A stretch of 64,000 nt of DNA from Pseudactinotalea terrae (GCF_009733845.1 NZ_WNXZ01000001.1:992001-1056000), one strand, 5' to 3'; shown: positions 19,975 to 29,702, counted from the stretch's first letter. The notes: generated from the sequence alone by a model not told the origin. Translations and numbers: made by a program.

Positions 19975-20637
19975 CTACCAGATGGGCGTGTCGCGCTCCC
20001 ACGAGGGGGCCGTAGCCGACGCGGCGGGCGCGGTTGCTGCCGTCGGCGCTGCCATGGGTCGGACTACCGGCTCGACGGCCGCGGCCGCAGCACGAGCTGC
20101 CGGAGCGGCGATGCCGGGCTCGCCGTAGCGTTGCCCGGCCTTGACCGGGGTGCCCGGTGGGAAGTAGCGGCGACGGCGCCGCTCGAGCGCGCGGGTCTGC
20201 CGGCCGGTGAGCAGCTTGGCGCCCTTGGAGGTGTTGTGGTGGGCGCAGGAGGCTGCACCGTTCTGCAGCGAGGTCGCCCCGCCCTTGGACCACGGCAGGA
20301 TGTGGTCGGCGTGCTCGGCCTTGGCCCGGCACCGTTGCCACGCCCACCCGGTGTACTCGCACTGCCCGCCGGCGCGAGCGAAGACCTGCGCCCGCATCAC
20401 CGAGGGGTACATACGCACCGGGTCGGTCTGCCCGTTGCCGCGGCCGCCGGCCCGCCGGGCCGCGACACCGCCGACGAGCAGCGCCACCACCGCCAGCGGC
20501 ACCCACAGCGGGACCGCGAGCACCCGGGCCGCGATGACGGCCCGCAGCTCATCCAGGCCCTCGATGCCACCGATCGCGAAGTAGACGATCGCTCCCACGA
20601 CCGCCAGCGCGATCGTCGCGCGCAACGCCTTGCTCAT
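19975..20637 (-). CDS. Membrane-anchored HNH endonuclease
   Basis: 220 aa. Two hydrophobic segments near residues 5-25 and 42-62 are followed by an HNH domain: CEYTGWAWQRCRAKAEHADHI, then LPWSKGG and SCAHHNTSKG. The C-terminus is Ala/Pro-rich and probably disordered. The Cys/His pattern suits a zinc-stabilised HNH nuclease; why it is membrane-tethered is unknown. The ATG at 20637 has AGGAG 8 nt upstream, and a class B box lies 28 bp further upstream. Confidence 0.75.
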   Translation of the reverse strand: MSKALRATIALAVVGAIVYFAIGGIEGLDELRAVIAARVLAVPLWVPLAVVALLVGGVAARRAGGRGNGQTDPVRMYPSVMRAQVFARAGGQCEYTGWAWQRCRAKAEHADHILPWSKGGATSLQNGAASCAHHNTSKGAKLLTGRQTRALERRRRRYFPPGTPVKAGQRYGEPGIAAPAARAAAAAVEPVVRPMAAPTAATAPAASATAPSWERDTPIW

Positions 20638-20664
20638 GGACCAGCTCCTTCCGGGTGCACCGAT

Positions 20665-20679
20665 CAACATGCGCCGGGA
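20665..20679 (-). promoter_or_regulatory. Class B box (CCCGGCGCATGTTG) before HNH gene
   Basis: Matches the second recurrent upstream motif of the element, 28 bp before the start at 20637. Confidence 0.6.
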
Positions 20680-20686
20680 ACGACGA

Positions 20687-20714
20687 AGGGCCCCCACCCG
20701 AAGGTGAGGGCCCT
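20687..20714 (-). terminator. Hairpin terminator after ssb
   Basis: AGGGCCC stem extended by CACC/GGTG around a CGAA tetraloop, 17 bp after the ssb stop. Confidence 0.65.
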
Positions 20715-20730
20715 GTGCGTCAGCGAGGAC

Positions 20731-21204
20731 TCAGAACTCGTCGCCGTCCTCGGCCGGGGCCGACTGCTTCGGCGCCGACTTGGCCGCGGGGCGCGACTCG
20801 CTGCCGCCGTTGCCGCCGCCACCGTTGCCGTTGCCGCCCTTGGCCGAGCGGGTGACCTTCGCCGTCGCGTAGCGCAGCGACGGGCCGATCTCGTCGACCT
20901 GGAGCTCGACGACCGTGCGCTTCTCGCCCTCGGTCGTCTCGTAGGAGCGCTGCACGAGGCGGCCCTGCGCGATGACGCGGGTGCCCTTGGTCAGCGTCTC
21001 GGCCACGTTCTCCGCAGCCTCACGCCAGATCGAGGAGCGCAGGAACAGCGTGTCGCCGTCCACCCACTCGTTCTTGTCGCGGTCGAAGGTCCGCGGGGTC
21101 GAAGCGATCGTGAAGTTCGCGACCGCCGCACCCGAGGGGGTGAAGCGAAGCTCCGGGTCGCCGGTGATGTTCCCGACGACCGTGATGACGGTCTCACCTG
21201 CCAT
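20731..21204 (-). CDS. ssb: Single-stranded DNA-binding protein
   Basis: 157 aa. N-terminal OB fold ([21 protein letters not shown] through [11 protein letters not shown]), then a Gly/Asn/Ser-rich linker and the acidic tip EDGDEF, which in SSB recruits partner proteins. Element-borne copy, presumably protecting transferred or replicating single strands together with the element's DnaE. The ATG at 21204 follows AGGAGAATCAC. The class A box lies 91 bp upstream. Confidence 0.92.
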   Translation of the reverse strand: MAGETVITVVGNITGDPELRFTPSGAAVANFTIASTPRTFDRDKNEWVDGDTLFLRSSIWREAAENVAETLTKGTRVIAQGRLVQRSYETTEGEKRTVVELQVDEIGPSLRYATAKVTRSAKGGNGNGGGGNGGSESRPAAKSAPKQSAPAEDGDEF

Positions 21205-21294
21205 GTGATTCTCCTGCTTGTCTCGTCCCGCTCGCTGCGGGCCCTGGCTGTGGGTCGTGCGTCGACCCTCCGACGGACAGATGCCCGTACTTGT

Positions 21295-21308
21295 TATATG
21301 TGCGGCAC
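21295..21308 (-). promoter_or_regulatory. Class A box (GTGCCGCACATATA) before ssb
   Basis: Full match including the GTGC-C-GCAC core palindrome, 91 bp before the ssb start. Confidence 0.65.
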
Positions 21309-21343
21309 TCGCGCCGATCCGTGCAGGTTCCCGCCACGGACTT

Positions 21344-22153
21344 TCAGGCCAGTCCGGCCACCTCGAGGTACCAGTGCGCGACCGCCGGCGCCCACAGCAG
21401 GGCGGCGAAGGTGCCGGCAAGCATGAACGGGCCGAACGGCACCCCGCTGCCCTTGCGGACCCGGCCACGCACCGCCAGCACGAGCACCGCAACGACACCG
21501 AGAAGGAACGGGGCGAACGCCCCGACCACGGCGTGAGGCAGGCCGAACCAGCCCAGCACGAACCCGAGCAGAGGGGCCAGCTTGATGTCCCCGCCGCCCA
21601 TCCCACCGGGGTAGACGACCGCCGCCCCCAGGTACAGGACGAACAGCGCCACCGCCGCCACAGTCGCGGTCAGCAGCCGCGACCAGGAACCGGTCAGCAG
21701 CGCCTCGGCCACGATCGGCAGCAGGACGAGGACACTCGTTGCCGCGGTCAGCTTGTCCGGAAGCCGGTGATGCTCAAGATCGATCAGCGACATCGCCACC
21801 CCGCCGCCGGCCAACGCCAGCACCGCGAGCAGGCTGAGCACGCTCAACCTCGGGCCCAGCAGCACGACCAGAGCAACGAACAGCACCGCGACCCCCGCCT
21901 CGACCAGCGGGTAGCGCACGCTGATACGGGTACCGCAGTCGCGGCACCGGCCACGCAGCACCAGCCACGAGAGCACCGGGACGTTGTCGAACCAGCGGAT
22001 GGCATGCCCACAGCTCGGGCAGGCCGACCGCGGCCGGGTCGTGGACTGCTCACGCGGCAGCCGCCAGACCAGCACGTTCAGGTAGGACCCGACCACCGCG
22101 CCGAGCAGGCCGACGTAGGTCAGCAGCAGCCACGACGGCAGCAGGTCGGTCAC
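21344..22153 (-). CDS. Type IV prepilin peptidase (A24 family)
   Basis: 269 aa polytopic membrane aspartic protease that cleaves and N-methylates type IV prepilins. The N-terminal cytoplasmic loop has two CxxC pairs ([10 protein letters not shown] and RCRDCG), typical of the bifunctional PilD type. Catalytic aspartates are in [12 protein letters not shown] and [15 protein letters not shown]. The ATGA overlap with the upstream gene implies coupling. The only obvious substrate in the window is the giant prepilin-like protein at 49846. Confidence 0.92.
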   Translation of the reverse strand: MTDLLPSWLLLTYVGLLGAVVGSYLNVLVWRLPREQSTTRPRSACPSCGHAIRWFDNVPVLSWLVLRGRCRDCGTRISVRYPLVEAGVAVLFVALVVLLGPRLSVLSLLAVLALAGGGVAMSLIDLEHHRLPDKLTAATSVLVLLPIVAEALLTGSWSRLLTATVAAVALFVLYLGAAVVYPGGMGGGDIKLAPLLGFVLGWFGLPHAVVGAFAPFLLGVVAVLVLAVRGRVRKGSGVPFGPFMLAGTFAALLWAPAVAHWYLEVAGLA

Positions 22154-22674
22154 CGCTCGAACTCCCGGGCAGGGAACGGCAACCCCGCCAGCACCGCCGA
22201 GGTCGCGGCACGGGAGTGCACCACCTCGTCCAGGTCCCCGAACACCTCGGGGTTGTCCAGGTCGACCCAGCCGGCGTCAGCGACCGCGACCCGCTGAGCG
22301 GGCAGCTGCAGACCGATGCTGGCGTGACCGGTCAGGATCTTCGCCGCCGGCTCCGGGACATCGAAGGTCACCAGCGCCATACGCTCGGCCCGCGAGGCCG
22401 CCACGGCCTGACGCAGCTGCGGCAGGAACCGTGCCGCGACCTCGACGACCTGGGCGGGATCGCCGTCCTCCTCGAGCTGGCCGACGTCCATGACCTCCAA
22501 CGTGTGGTGGTCGGCCAGGTCCTCGTCACCGGCGAACATCACCGCGACGATCGTGTGGTGCGGGGCGCCGCCGCAGCGCAGCACCACGGTGGCGACGAGG
22601 TCCAGCACACCGTCGCGGTGGCGGGCGAGCTCACCTGCCTGGTCGTGGGTGTCGTCGAACGGGTCGTGGGTCAT
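22150..22674 (-). CDS. Protein of unknown function upstream of the prepilin peptidase
   Basis: 174 aa, acidic, with no recognised domain. Alternating strands and helices are suggested (LDLVATVVLRCGGAPHHTIV, then a long mixed region ending PAREFER). The ATGA overlap with the prepilin peptidase gene suggests a shared operon. The class A box lies 53 bp before the ATG at 22674. Confidence 0.75.
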   Translation of the reverse strand: MTHDPFDDTHDQAGELARHRDGVLDLVATVVLRCGGAPHHTIVAVMFAGDEDLADHHTLEVMDVGQLEEDGDPAQVVEVAARFLPQLRQAVAASRAERMALVTFDVPEPAAKILTGHASIGLQLPAQRVAVADAGWVDLDNPEVFGDLDEVVHSRAATSAVLAGLPFPAREFER

Positions 22675-22726
22675 CGTGAGGCCTCTCGGGTCATGAACGT
22701 CATCGGGATGGGTAGGTCTTCTGCTC

Positions 22727-22740
22727 CGTATGTGCGGCTC
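22727..22740 (-). promoter_or_regulatory. Class A box variant (GAGCCGCACATACG) before 22674 operon
   Basis: Keeps the CCGCACATA core; the first four bases depart from GTGC. Located between the dnaE stop and the next operon. Confidence 0.6.
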
Positions 22741-22744
22741 GCAA

Positions 22745-25700
22745 CTAGGCGGCGACCGCCAGCTCGGTACGGGTGGTCAGCGCGTCGACGTCCAGCCAGG
22801 ACGCCTGCTCGGGCTCGACCGAGCCCATGTAGGAGCGCACGGTCTCCACCAGGTGCTCGTCGCTGGCAGGACTGCGCTGCCCGGAGAGCAGGACGACGGC
22901 GCGGTGCCCGAGCACACCGACCAGCGGCTCGGCTCCCATGCGCTCCGGGGCCTCCGGGATCGTCAGCAGGGTGGTCAGCGTCTCCACCCAGCCGGGCTGC
23001 AACCGGTGCACCAGGTCGCTGCTCAGCGATACGCCCTGGTTCAGCTGCAGCACCAACGGCGCGGCAGGCGCGACCCGGTAGGCGGGAATGTCCAGCGGTT
23101 CGGTGGCGTGCACGATGTCACCCGAACGCGGGTCGTCGACCTCGATCTGCTCCAGGTCGCGGAAGGTCAGCTCGCGGCGGTCGACCACCTCGATGCTGCC
23201 GTCCTCGTGCTCGACCTCGACCGACTTCACACGCACCTGGGCGCGGGCGGCCACCAGCGACCCGACGGCGGGGACGAAGCCCAGCGCCTCCCGGTCGGAG
23301 TCCCACATGACACCGTCGACGGACATGGTCGTGCCCTCGATGACGATGTTCGCGCGGCGTCCGCCCCGGTAGGCCTTCTCCGTCCAGCCGGCCAGCAGAC
23401 CCACGATGACGACCAGGGAACCGGCCTCGACCTTGTTGACGGCGCCGACACCGCGGCCGGGCGCACCCCACTTGGTGACGTGATCGCGCAGCAGCGGACC
23501 GAACCGGCGCAGCGGGTGCTCACCGGTGATGACGCCGAGCCGGGAGCGCTGCCGACCGGCGCGCTCGAGCACACCCCACTCCATGTCGGGCACCAGGGCT
23601 GTCAGGTCGTGCTCGCTGTGGGAGGCGCGCAACGCGCGGGCCATCATCAGCTGACCCAGTCGCGGGCCCATGGAGTCCAGCGCGCCGGAGGCGATCAGGG
23701 ACTCCACGACGTTGACCGGTAGCGACGCACCACCGGTGGTGGGCTCCTCGGTCGTACCGGACTCCTCGTCGCTCTCATCTGCCGCGACGGCGCCGCGAGG
23801 GGCCGCCTTGACCCGTACCAGCAGGTCATGCAGGGAGGCGAACGGGCCGTTGGCGTCACGCTCGGTGATGATGGCTGCGGCGTTGGCGCCCACGCCCTTG
23901 ATCTCCGACAGGCCCAGGCGGACGTTGCCGCCCTCGGGGCGGGTGTCGACGCCGGAGAGGTTGATGTCCGGCGGCAGCAGCTCGATGCCCTCCTCGCGCA
24001 GTGAGGCGATGGTCGCGAGGCGCTTCTCCTCGTTCTTCTTGGTGATGGCCAAGATGGCGGCGGCGAACTCCGGCGGGTAGTTGGCCTTGAGGTAGGCGGT
24101 CACGAACGCCAGGAACCCGTAGGCGGTGGAGTGGGACTTGTTGAACGCGTACTTGGCGGCGCCCTTGATGGAGTCCCACACCTTCTGCGCCGTCGCGGCG
24201 CGGAAGGCGATCTTGGTGAGGGTGCCGTGCTCGTCGTGCTGCTCGGTGACGGCGCCGGCCATCCAGAGCTCGCCGATGGCGTCGATCTCGGACTGGATCT
24301 TCTTGGAGATCGCCTTGCGGAGGCGGTTCTTCTCGATGGGGCCGAACCCGGCGAGCACCTCCCCCATCCTCATCGCTTGCTCCTGGAAGGCCAAAATGCC
24401 CATGGACTCGTCCAGCACCGAGGCGATGACGGCCTGCTCGGCGGGGTCGGTGGTGAAGATGGAGTAGTCGACCGGTTCGGTCCCACGCTTGCGGGCCGCC
24501 CACCGGTTGTGCATGTCTTCGGCCATCGGGCCGGGCCGGTACAGGGCGGCGATGGCCGACAGGTCGTCCAGCGACTCCGGTCCGGAGTCCTGCGCCAGCG
24601 CCGTCATACCGTCGCTCTCCATCTGGAACACGCCGGCGGTGCGGCCCTCACGCAACAGCGCGAACGCCTTGCGGGTGGCCTCGTCCTGGGCGCCGGGGTC
24701 CAGGTCGTCGGGCTCGAACGGGATGCCGGACTGGGCGATGGCGTCCAGGGCGCCGCGGTACGCCTCGACTGCCTCGGCGTCGGCGGTGCGCTCCTGCTCC
24801 CGGTACCACTCAGCGACCAGGGTCATCGTGTGGGAGACCACGTCCAGGTTGCGCAGGCCGAGCACGTCGAGCTTGAGCAGCCCGTAGGCGTCGACCTCCG
24901 GTCCGGTCCACTCGGTGATCATCGGCGCGTCCGGGCCGGCGGTCTTGGACCGGTTCTTGCGCAGCGGGACCAGCGACTCCATCGGCTCATCCGAGATGAG
25001 CACACCGCAGGCGTGCACGCCCGGGGTCTTGATGGTGTTCTCGAAGATGTGGGCGAGCTCGACGATGCGCTGGGCGTCCTCTCCGCCCTTGTGCAGGGCG
25101 GCACGGAACGCCTCGGTGGACTTGTCGTCGGCGTCGGCCAGCCGCTCGAAGGACGCCGCGGTGCCACCCTCGGTCGGCACCAGCGTGGAGAGCTTGTCAC
25201 CCAGCGAGGACAGGTTCAGCACCCGGGCGGCGTCGTTGATGGCGGCCTTGGTGCGGGCGATGCCGTAGGTGCCGATCTGCGCGACCCGCTCCGAGCCCCA
25301 CCGGCGCACCAGGTAGGAGAGCACCTCCTGGCGCCGGCCCTGCTCGAAGTCGACGTCGATGTCGGGCATGCCGATGCGCTGCGGGTCCAGGAACCGCTCG
25401 AACAGCAGCCCGTTCTCGATGGGTGCGACCCCGACGATGCGCAGGTCGTAGGAGACCTCCGAACCGGCGGCCGAACCACGGCCGGGACCCACCCGGATGG
25501 GCTTCTTCTTGCCGGGCTCACCGAGTGGGTGCTTCTCGGTCGGCAGCCCGCGGTCGGAACGGGCCCACTCGATGACGTCGCGCACGTTGAGGAAGTAGTC
25601 GGCGATGCCGAGGTCCTTGATGACCTTGAACTCCCAGGCCAGGCGGGCGTTGACCTCTTCCGGCAGCCGGTCGGTCGGTGCCAGGCCGCGTCGTTCGCGG

Positions 25701-26872
25701 GCGCCGATGCCGACCAGGTGCTTGAGGTAACGCTCCGAGAGGGTCTTGTCGTCCAGGTCGGGCCCGAACTGGGCGGCGAAGTCGGGGGCGTTGGTGCGCA
25801 CGTCGAAGGACGGCAACCGCATGGGGGTGGGCCCGAACACGTCGGCCTCGGCACGCTCGGCGATCGCGACGGTGTTGTCGCAGGCCTCCTGCCACCAGTC
25901 GGCCCCGTCGAACAGGGCCCGCATCTGGGCCTCGGTGCGCAGGTGGTAGCCCTGCCCGTGGAACTTGAACCGGTCGGTGTCGGACAGCTTGGCCTTGGTG
26001 CCGACGGCCAGCCACGCCTCGTGGGCGTGGTCGTGGTCCTCGTCGACGAAGTGGGAGTCGTTGGTGGCGACCAGCGGCAGGTCGAGCTCGCGGGCCAGCT
26101 TGACCAGCTCGAGGACGGCGGGGCGCTCGACGGCGATGTTGTGGTCCATCACCTCGACGTAGACGTTGTCCTTGCCGACTGCCCCCTTCGCGGCCTCCAG
26201 GTGGTTGCGGGAGCGCTGCCGTTCGCGGTGCGCGGTCTCGAGCTCGCTGGCGGCGATGTCCTCGCGGCCGGCCTGACGTGCGGCAACGGCTCGGGCCTCG
26301 GCGGCGACGGCTCGTGACATGGACCCGAGCACGGCGGAGCCGAGGCACCCGGTCAGGATGATGATGCCCTCGGCGTGCTGACGCAGCAGCGTGTAGTCCA
26401 TCAGCGGCTGGGGCTTGCCGCGGCCCTTGGTGGAGTAGGTGTCCTGGGCCAGGTTGTGCATCGTGACCAGGTTGCGCCACCCGGCCTGGTTGATGGCCAG
26501 GACGGTCAGGTGCTCATACCCGCGCTCCTTGGTGCGGACCTCGTCGTGGGCGCCGCGGGTGGGCTTGTCGGCGTCGATCGCGTCGCCGGAGTCCTCATCG
26601 GCGGGCACCCGGATGGAGCGCTGCTCCTCGGGGCCACGGCCACCGATGGCCATGTAGACCTCTTCGCCGATGATCGCCTTGATGCCGGCGGCCTGGGCGA
26701 GCTTGTTCAGCCGCCAGGCGGCGCCGAGGCTGCCGTGGTCGGTGCAGGCGATGGCGGGCTGACCGTCGGCGACAGCGGTATCGACGAGCCGGTCAAGGAT
26801 GGCCATGCCGTCCAGCGGGCTGTACTCGGTGTGCACGTGCAGGTGCACGAACCCGCGGGTGGTCTTGGTCAT
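22745..26872 (-). CDS. dnaE: Element-encoded DNA polymerase III alpha subunit (DnaE type)
   Basis: 1375 aa family C replicative polymerase, longer than common DnaE1 (about 1160-1190 aa). PHP domain at the N-terminus with the metal motif FVHLHVHTEYSPLDG and ACTDHGSLG; catalytic aspartates in MPDIDVDFEQGRR (about residue 502) and LLKLDVLGLRNLD (about 668); HhH motif around ELLPPDINLSGV to LGLSEIKGVG; OB region near the C-terminus. No intein blocks seen; the extra length is spread over helical insertions. The ATG at 26872 has AAGGA 9 nt upstream. The class A box lies 30 bp before it. It is a second polymerase beyond the chromosomal one and probably serves element replication. Confidence 0.94.
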   Translation of the reverse strand: MTKTTRGFVHLHVHTEYSPLDGMAILDRLVDTAVADGQPAIACTDHGSLGAAWRLNKLAQAAGIKAIIGEEVYMAIGGRGPEEQRSIRVPADEDSGDAIDADKPTRGAHDEVRTKERGYEHLTVLAINQAGWRNLVTMHNLAQDTYSTKGRGKPQPLMDYTLLRQHAEGIIILTGCLGSAVLGSMSRAVAAEARAVAARQAGREDIAASELETAHRERQRSRNHLEAAKGAVGKDNVYVEVMDHNIAVERPAVLELVKLARELDLPLVATNDSHFVDEDHDHAHEAWLAVGTKAKLSDTDRFKFHGQGYHLRTEAQMRALFDGADWWQEACDNTVAIAERAEADVFGPTPMRLPSFDVRTNAPDFAAQFGPDLDDKTLSERYLKHLVGIGARERRGLAPTDRLPEEVNARLAWEFKVIKDLGIADYFLNVRDVIEWARSDRGLPTEKHPLGEPGKKKPIRVGPGRGSAAGSEVSYDLRIVGVAPIENGLLFERFLDPQRIGMPDIDVDFEQGRRQEVLSYLVRRWGSERVAQIGTYGIARTKAAINDAARVLNLSSLGDKLSTLVPTEGGTAASFERLADADDKSTEAFRAALHKGGEDAQRIVELAHIFENTIKTPGVHACGVLISDEPMESLVPLRKNRSKTAGPDAPMITEWTGPEVDAYGLLKLDVLGLRNLDVVSHTMTLVAEWYREQERTADAEAVEAYRGALDAIAQSGIPFEPDDLDPGAQDEATRKAFALLREGRTAGVFQMESDGMTALAQDSGPESLDDLSAIAALYRPGPMAEDMHNRWAARKRGTEPVDYSIFTTDPAEQAVIASVLDESMGILAFQEQAMRMGEVLAGFGPIEKNRLRKAISKKIQSEIDAIGELWMAGAVTEQHDEHGTLTKIAFRAATAQKVWDSIKGAAKYAFNKSHSTAYGFLAFVTAYLKANYPPEFAAAILAITKKNEEKRLATIASLREEGIELLPPDINLSGVDTRPEGGNVRLGLSEIKGVGANAAAIITERDANGPFASLHDLLVRVKAAPRGAVAADESDEESGTTEEPTTGGASLPVNVVESLIASGALDSMGPRLGQLMMARALRASHSEHDLTALVPDMEWGVLERAGRQRSRLGVITGEHPLRRFGPLLRDHVTKWGAPGRGVGAVNKVEAGSLVVIVGLLAGWTEKAYRGGRRANIVIEGTTMSVDGVMWDSDREALGFVPAVGSLVAARAQVRVKSVEVEHEDGSIEVVDRRELTFRDLEQIEVDDPRSGDIVHATEPLDIPAYRVAPAAPLVLQLNQGVSLSSDLVHRLQPGWVETLTTLLTIPEAPERMGAEPLVGVLGHRAVVLLSGQRSPASDEHLVETVRSYMGSVEPEQASWLDVDALTTRTELAVAA

Positions 26873-26902
26873 GGCGTCGTCCTTCACAGTCGTTCCCTTC
26901 TG

Positions 26903-26916
26903 GGTATGTGCGGCAC
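26903..26916 (-). promoter_or_regulatory. Class A box (GTGCCGCACATACC) before dnaE
   Basis: Strong match, 30 bp upstream of the dnaE start. Confidence 0.65.
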
Positions 26917-26934
26917 CTGCCGCTGACTGGGCGC

Positions 26935-27228
26935 TCAGAGCTCGAGGGCCCCGCGCACGCGGTCACGCACGGCGGCGGCCTGGGCTTCATCGAGCAGGCC
27001 GGGGGTGTTCAGAGCTGCCAGGTCGTTGGCGACCTCGGCGGCGCCTGCGTTCCGCAGGGTGGAGTGCGCAAGCGAGAGCAGTGCCCGCAGACGTGCCGTC
27101 TCCGGTCCGCGGCGCAGGTTGTTCCGCACCGCGATGTCGTAGTCGTCCTCAGCGCCGGTCAGGTGGTCGCGACCGGCCCGGGTGCCGGTGACCTCGGCGG
27201 GGCGGGTGTCTTCGCGCGGGCTCGCCAT
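26935..27228 (-). CDS. Small helical protein of unknown function
   Basis: 97 aa, charged and Ala/Leu-rich, predicted all-helical (ETARLRALLSLAHSTLRNAG, then TPGLLDEAQAAAVRDRVRGA). No family recognised. The ATG at 27228 starts 3 bp after the stop of the nuclease-like gene, so it is the second gene of that operon. Confidence 0.7.
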   Translation of the reverse strand: MASPREDTRPAEVTGTRAGRDHLTGAEDDYDIAVRNNLRRGPETARLRALLSLAHSTLRNAGAAEVANDLAALNTPGLLDEAQAAAVRDRVRGALEL

Positions 27229-27230
27229 GG

Positions 27231-27764
27231 TCAGGCTGCCTCGGTGTCCCGGACGGACCGGTAGGCGGCCAGCCACGCCTCCCAGGGCCCGACCAGGTAC
27301 GGGGCGGCGCCACGACCAGAGACCCGGCTGATGCGTTCGGTCAGCGGCAGGGACTCGTCCCGGGCGCGAGCGATCGCGACCGCCACGGCCGACTTCGCCT
27401 CGAACGGGTCGATCGTGGTGGGCCAGGTGAGGGCGGTGGCCAGCCACTTGGTGCCCTTGCGGACGTTGTGAAGCTTGACCATGCCGACGTGGTGCGGGAA
27501 CAGGGCCCGGCCGGCCTGCACGTGGGCGCTGACGGCTGCCTCCCGGCAGCGGGCGGTCACCGTGGTCGGGACGGACGCCTTGACCTGCACGGCACAGTCG
27601 GGGAAGACGTGCAGGTCGCCGATGTCGTCCTTGCGGCCGGCGCCGAGCTGACGCATCGCGTTGCGCACCAGCAGCTCGGGTGTCGTTTCCAGCAGCAGCG
27701 CCAGCGCCTCCCGTTCGGTGCGGTCGCCGCGGTCCTTCATCCGGTTAACCACCAGGTACTCCAT
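27231..27764 (-). CDS. Putative PD-(D/E)XK-fold nuclease or resolvase
   Basis: 177 aa from the ATG at 27764. The segment GRKDDIGDLHVFPDCAVQVKA fits a PD-(D/E)XK active site (Asp in GDL, then QVK), as in Holliday-junction-resolvase-like and VRR-type nucleases. A helix (DRTEREALALLLETTPELLVRNA) precedes it, as in that fold. Start uncertain: GTG at 27752 and ATG at 27740 are in frame. The class A box is about 50 bp upstream. It is divergent from the 27896 gene. Confidence 0.6.
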   Translation of the reverse strand: MEYLVVNRMKDRGDRTEREALALLLETTPELLVRNAMRQLGAGRKDDIGDLHVFPDCAVQVKASVPTTVTARCREAAVSAHVQAGRALFPHHVGMVKLHNVRKGTKWLATALTWPTTIDPFEAKSAVAVAIARARDESLPLTERISRVSGRGAAPYLVGPWEAWLAAYRSVRDTEAA

Positions 27765-27812
27765 CCCTGTTGACCCGGCCCGGGCGGGCTGGGCTTGTTC
27801 CTCCGGTGGGGG

Positions 27813-27826
27813 TAGATGTGCGGCTG
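27813..27826 (-). promoter_or_regulatory. Class A box (CAGCCGCACATCTA) before nuclease-like gene
   Basis: CCGCACATCTA core intact. It faces left while a class B box at 27843 faces right, forming a divergent promoter pair. Confidence 0.62.
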
Positions 27827-27842
27827 GTGCTGGCGCTGGCTT

Positions 27843-27857
27843 TCCGGCGCATGTTGG
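27843..27857 (+). promoter_or_regulatory. Class B box (TTCCGGCGCATGTTG) before 27896 gene
   Basis: The only plus-strand class B copy seen, 38 bp before the ATG at 27896. Confidence 0.6.
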
Positions 27858-27895
27858 ATGTTGACCGTGACAACCGACCGATGACGGAGTGAGAG

Positions 27896-28906
27896 ATGGC
27901 AGAGCAGCACCGGTGCGTGTTCCTGACAGCACCAGGAGAATCGCTGCTGACCGTGCGCGCACCGCACGCCGTGGAGGACCTGGTGCTCTCGCGCCGGCTG
28001 CGCTGGTGTGCCGCCACGGGACAGTCCCTGGCTGACCTGGTCACCACTCCCCTGGTCGGTGTGCCGATCCCGGTCTACCGCGAGCTCGAGGGGCCCGAAC
28101 CGACCGACGGGGCTTACGACCCGCGCCGGCAGTTCCCCCGGGTGCACCCCTCGGCGTTGCGGCACCCGCTGTTCTGGCTGCCGATGCGGCTGGCTGCGCG
28201 TCAGCTGTTCAGCGACGGCACCGCGGAGACCGGTGAGGAGTGGGCGCTGCGGGTCGCGATCGAGTGCACCGAGTCGGGCCTGTACGACGAGGCCACCGGG
28301 TCCTGGTTCGACGTGCTCGCCGCGGCCGGGCTCGACGTCGACGACCCGGTCGACGAGGCGCGCATCGAGTCCTGGCAGCGGGGTCAGGCCGACCCGGTGC
28401 TGGATGGCATCGACCTGGGCGAGGCCCTGGAGATTGTGGACCGGGACTGGGCGATGGTCTTCGCCGCCGAACTGCTGCCGGCGTTGCGGCAGGCGACGTG
28501 GGCGCGGCTCTCGCGTGACCTGCGCCGCGACTTCGAGTTCCTGACCGCCCCCGACCTGCACATCGAGATCACAACGCTGCTGCGGGAGACGAAGATCCTG
28601 GCCGACCTGGCGTTGTCGAGCGTGGCCGAGGCCCCCCGACCGGACACCCTGCACGACCGGGTGCAGGAGTGGTCGCAGGTGCGGGCCGCGCTGCAGGCCG
28701 CCGGCACCGAGGACCGTGAGGCGCTGCTCGCCGGTCCTGTGACGGACGCGCTGTCGCTGCTGGATGAGACCTACGAGGACTACGAGGACGTGCTCGAGCT
28801 CATCCTGCAGGCCGCGGGTCAGTCGTTGGCCGAGGAGCTGGAGCTCTACGCCGAGGACGAGCAGGTAGCTGGGACCGCGCCGTTGGCGCAGCCTGTCGCC
28901 TGGTGA
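27896..28906 (+). CDS. Protein of unknown function, acidic
   Basis: 336 aa, strongly acidic, no recognised domain. The N-terminal part (HRCVFLTAPGESLLTVRAPH) looks like a small beta domain; the rest is helical with a Glu/Asp-rich tail. A GGAGTGAGAG ribosome site precedes the ATG. It is the sole plus-strand gene with a class B box, divergent from the putative nuclease. Confidence 0.75.
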   Translation: MAEQHRCVFLTAPGESLLTVRAPHAVEDLVLSRRLRWCAATGQSLADLVTTPLVGVPIPVYRELEGPEPTDGAYDPRRQFPRVHPSALRHPLFWLPMRLAARQLFSDGTAETGEEWALRVAIECTESGLYDEATGSWFDVLAAAGLDVDDPVDEARIESWQRGQADPVLDGIDLGEALEIVDRDWAMVFAAELLPALRQATWARLSRDLRRDFEFLTAPDLHIEITTLLRETKILADLALSSVAEAPRPDTLHDRVQEWSQVRAALQAAGTEDREALLAGPVTDALSLLDETYEDYEDVLELILQAAGQSLAEELELYAEDEQVAGTAPLAQPVAW

Positions 28907-29052
28907 CTTCTGCTCTGACAGAACCGGCCCAAGACCGTGCAGACAACGCGAGGTTGGCTCCCGGTGGCACCGCTCAGCACGGCGCCGAGGCCGCTCACCT
29001 CCCCGGTGAACGCTGACGGCAGATGTCTGAACCATCAACTACTCTTCGGGCC

Positions 29053-29640
29053 ATGACATCTGTTGTTCGGGCGGCGATCGCGCTCTGTGTCGTTGGCGGT
29101 GGCCTCCTCCTGGCGAGTTGCTCTGCGACCACGGAGGGAGCGGACATCCCGTCCGCGCCGGAGGCTTCGCGATCCTCGGTGTCGAAAGCTCCCGCCGAGC
29201 TGTCGCCGCAGCAGACAGAAGAGGAAGCCGAGGCCTACGACCGGATCGGCATGCTCGGGATGGCTGGACCACTGGTGATTGGCACCTCCTCAGACGAGCA
29301 GGGCGCAGGCGGCATGTGCATGCTCGCGCAGCCCGAGGCGGTCATCAGCTTCAACGATGACGAGCAGCTGCTGCTGAAATCTGATGATGGAGCGACCGTG
29401 GGAATCGCGGAACTTGGCACCGTGACGTTCTCCGAAAGTGATGGCTCGCGGATGTGCCTGAGGTCATTCCAGGTGCCTGCAGTGGTCGTGGATCGCGACT
29501 TCTACTTCTTCGCCTGGGGCGACCGCACGTCTCCGGTTTTCTCCGCCGAGCTGCTCGATGCGGGCATCGCGCTGTGGGACGTTCCGCAGGACAGCATCAG
29601 CAATGCGCTCGACCTCATGGGTGAGGACGCGGGCACCTGA
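29053..29640 (+). CDS. Putative lipoprotein
   Basis: 195 aa. Signal peptide with lipobox (VRAAIALCVVGGGLLLASCS); the lipidated Cys is near residue 23. The mature part is acidic with no known domain. Upstream GC content and the lack of a class A or B box set it apart from neighbours. The ATG at 29053 is chosen because the signal peptide begins there; an in-frame ATG at 29023 exists. Confidence 0.7.
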   Translation: MTSVVRAAIALCVVGGGLLLASCSATTEGADIPSAPEASRSSVSKAPAELSPQQTEEEAEAYDRIGMLGMAGPLVIGTSSDEQGAGGMCMLAQPEAVISFNDDEQLLLKSDDGATVGIAELGTVTFSESDGSRMCLRSFQVPAVVVDRDFYFFAWGDRTSPVFSAELLDAGIALWDVPQDSISNALDLMGEDAGT

Positions 29641-29702
29641 GCTCTTGGGACGATCAGGCCGACCGTTAGCGACAAGCACCTGGCCGTGGCCTGAACAGAG
29701 CA

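Noticed and set aside
19571-20506. 311-codon frame joining the excisionase and HNH region
   Set aside because: The conserved HTH begins at 19897 directly after a promoter box, and the upstream part is the HNH gene in another frame.
22745-26872. Intein in the over-long DnaE
   Set aside because: No splice-block motifs or Cys/Ser to His-Asn pattern seen; catalytic motifs are in normal order.
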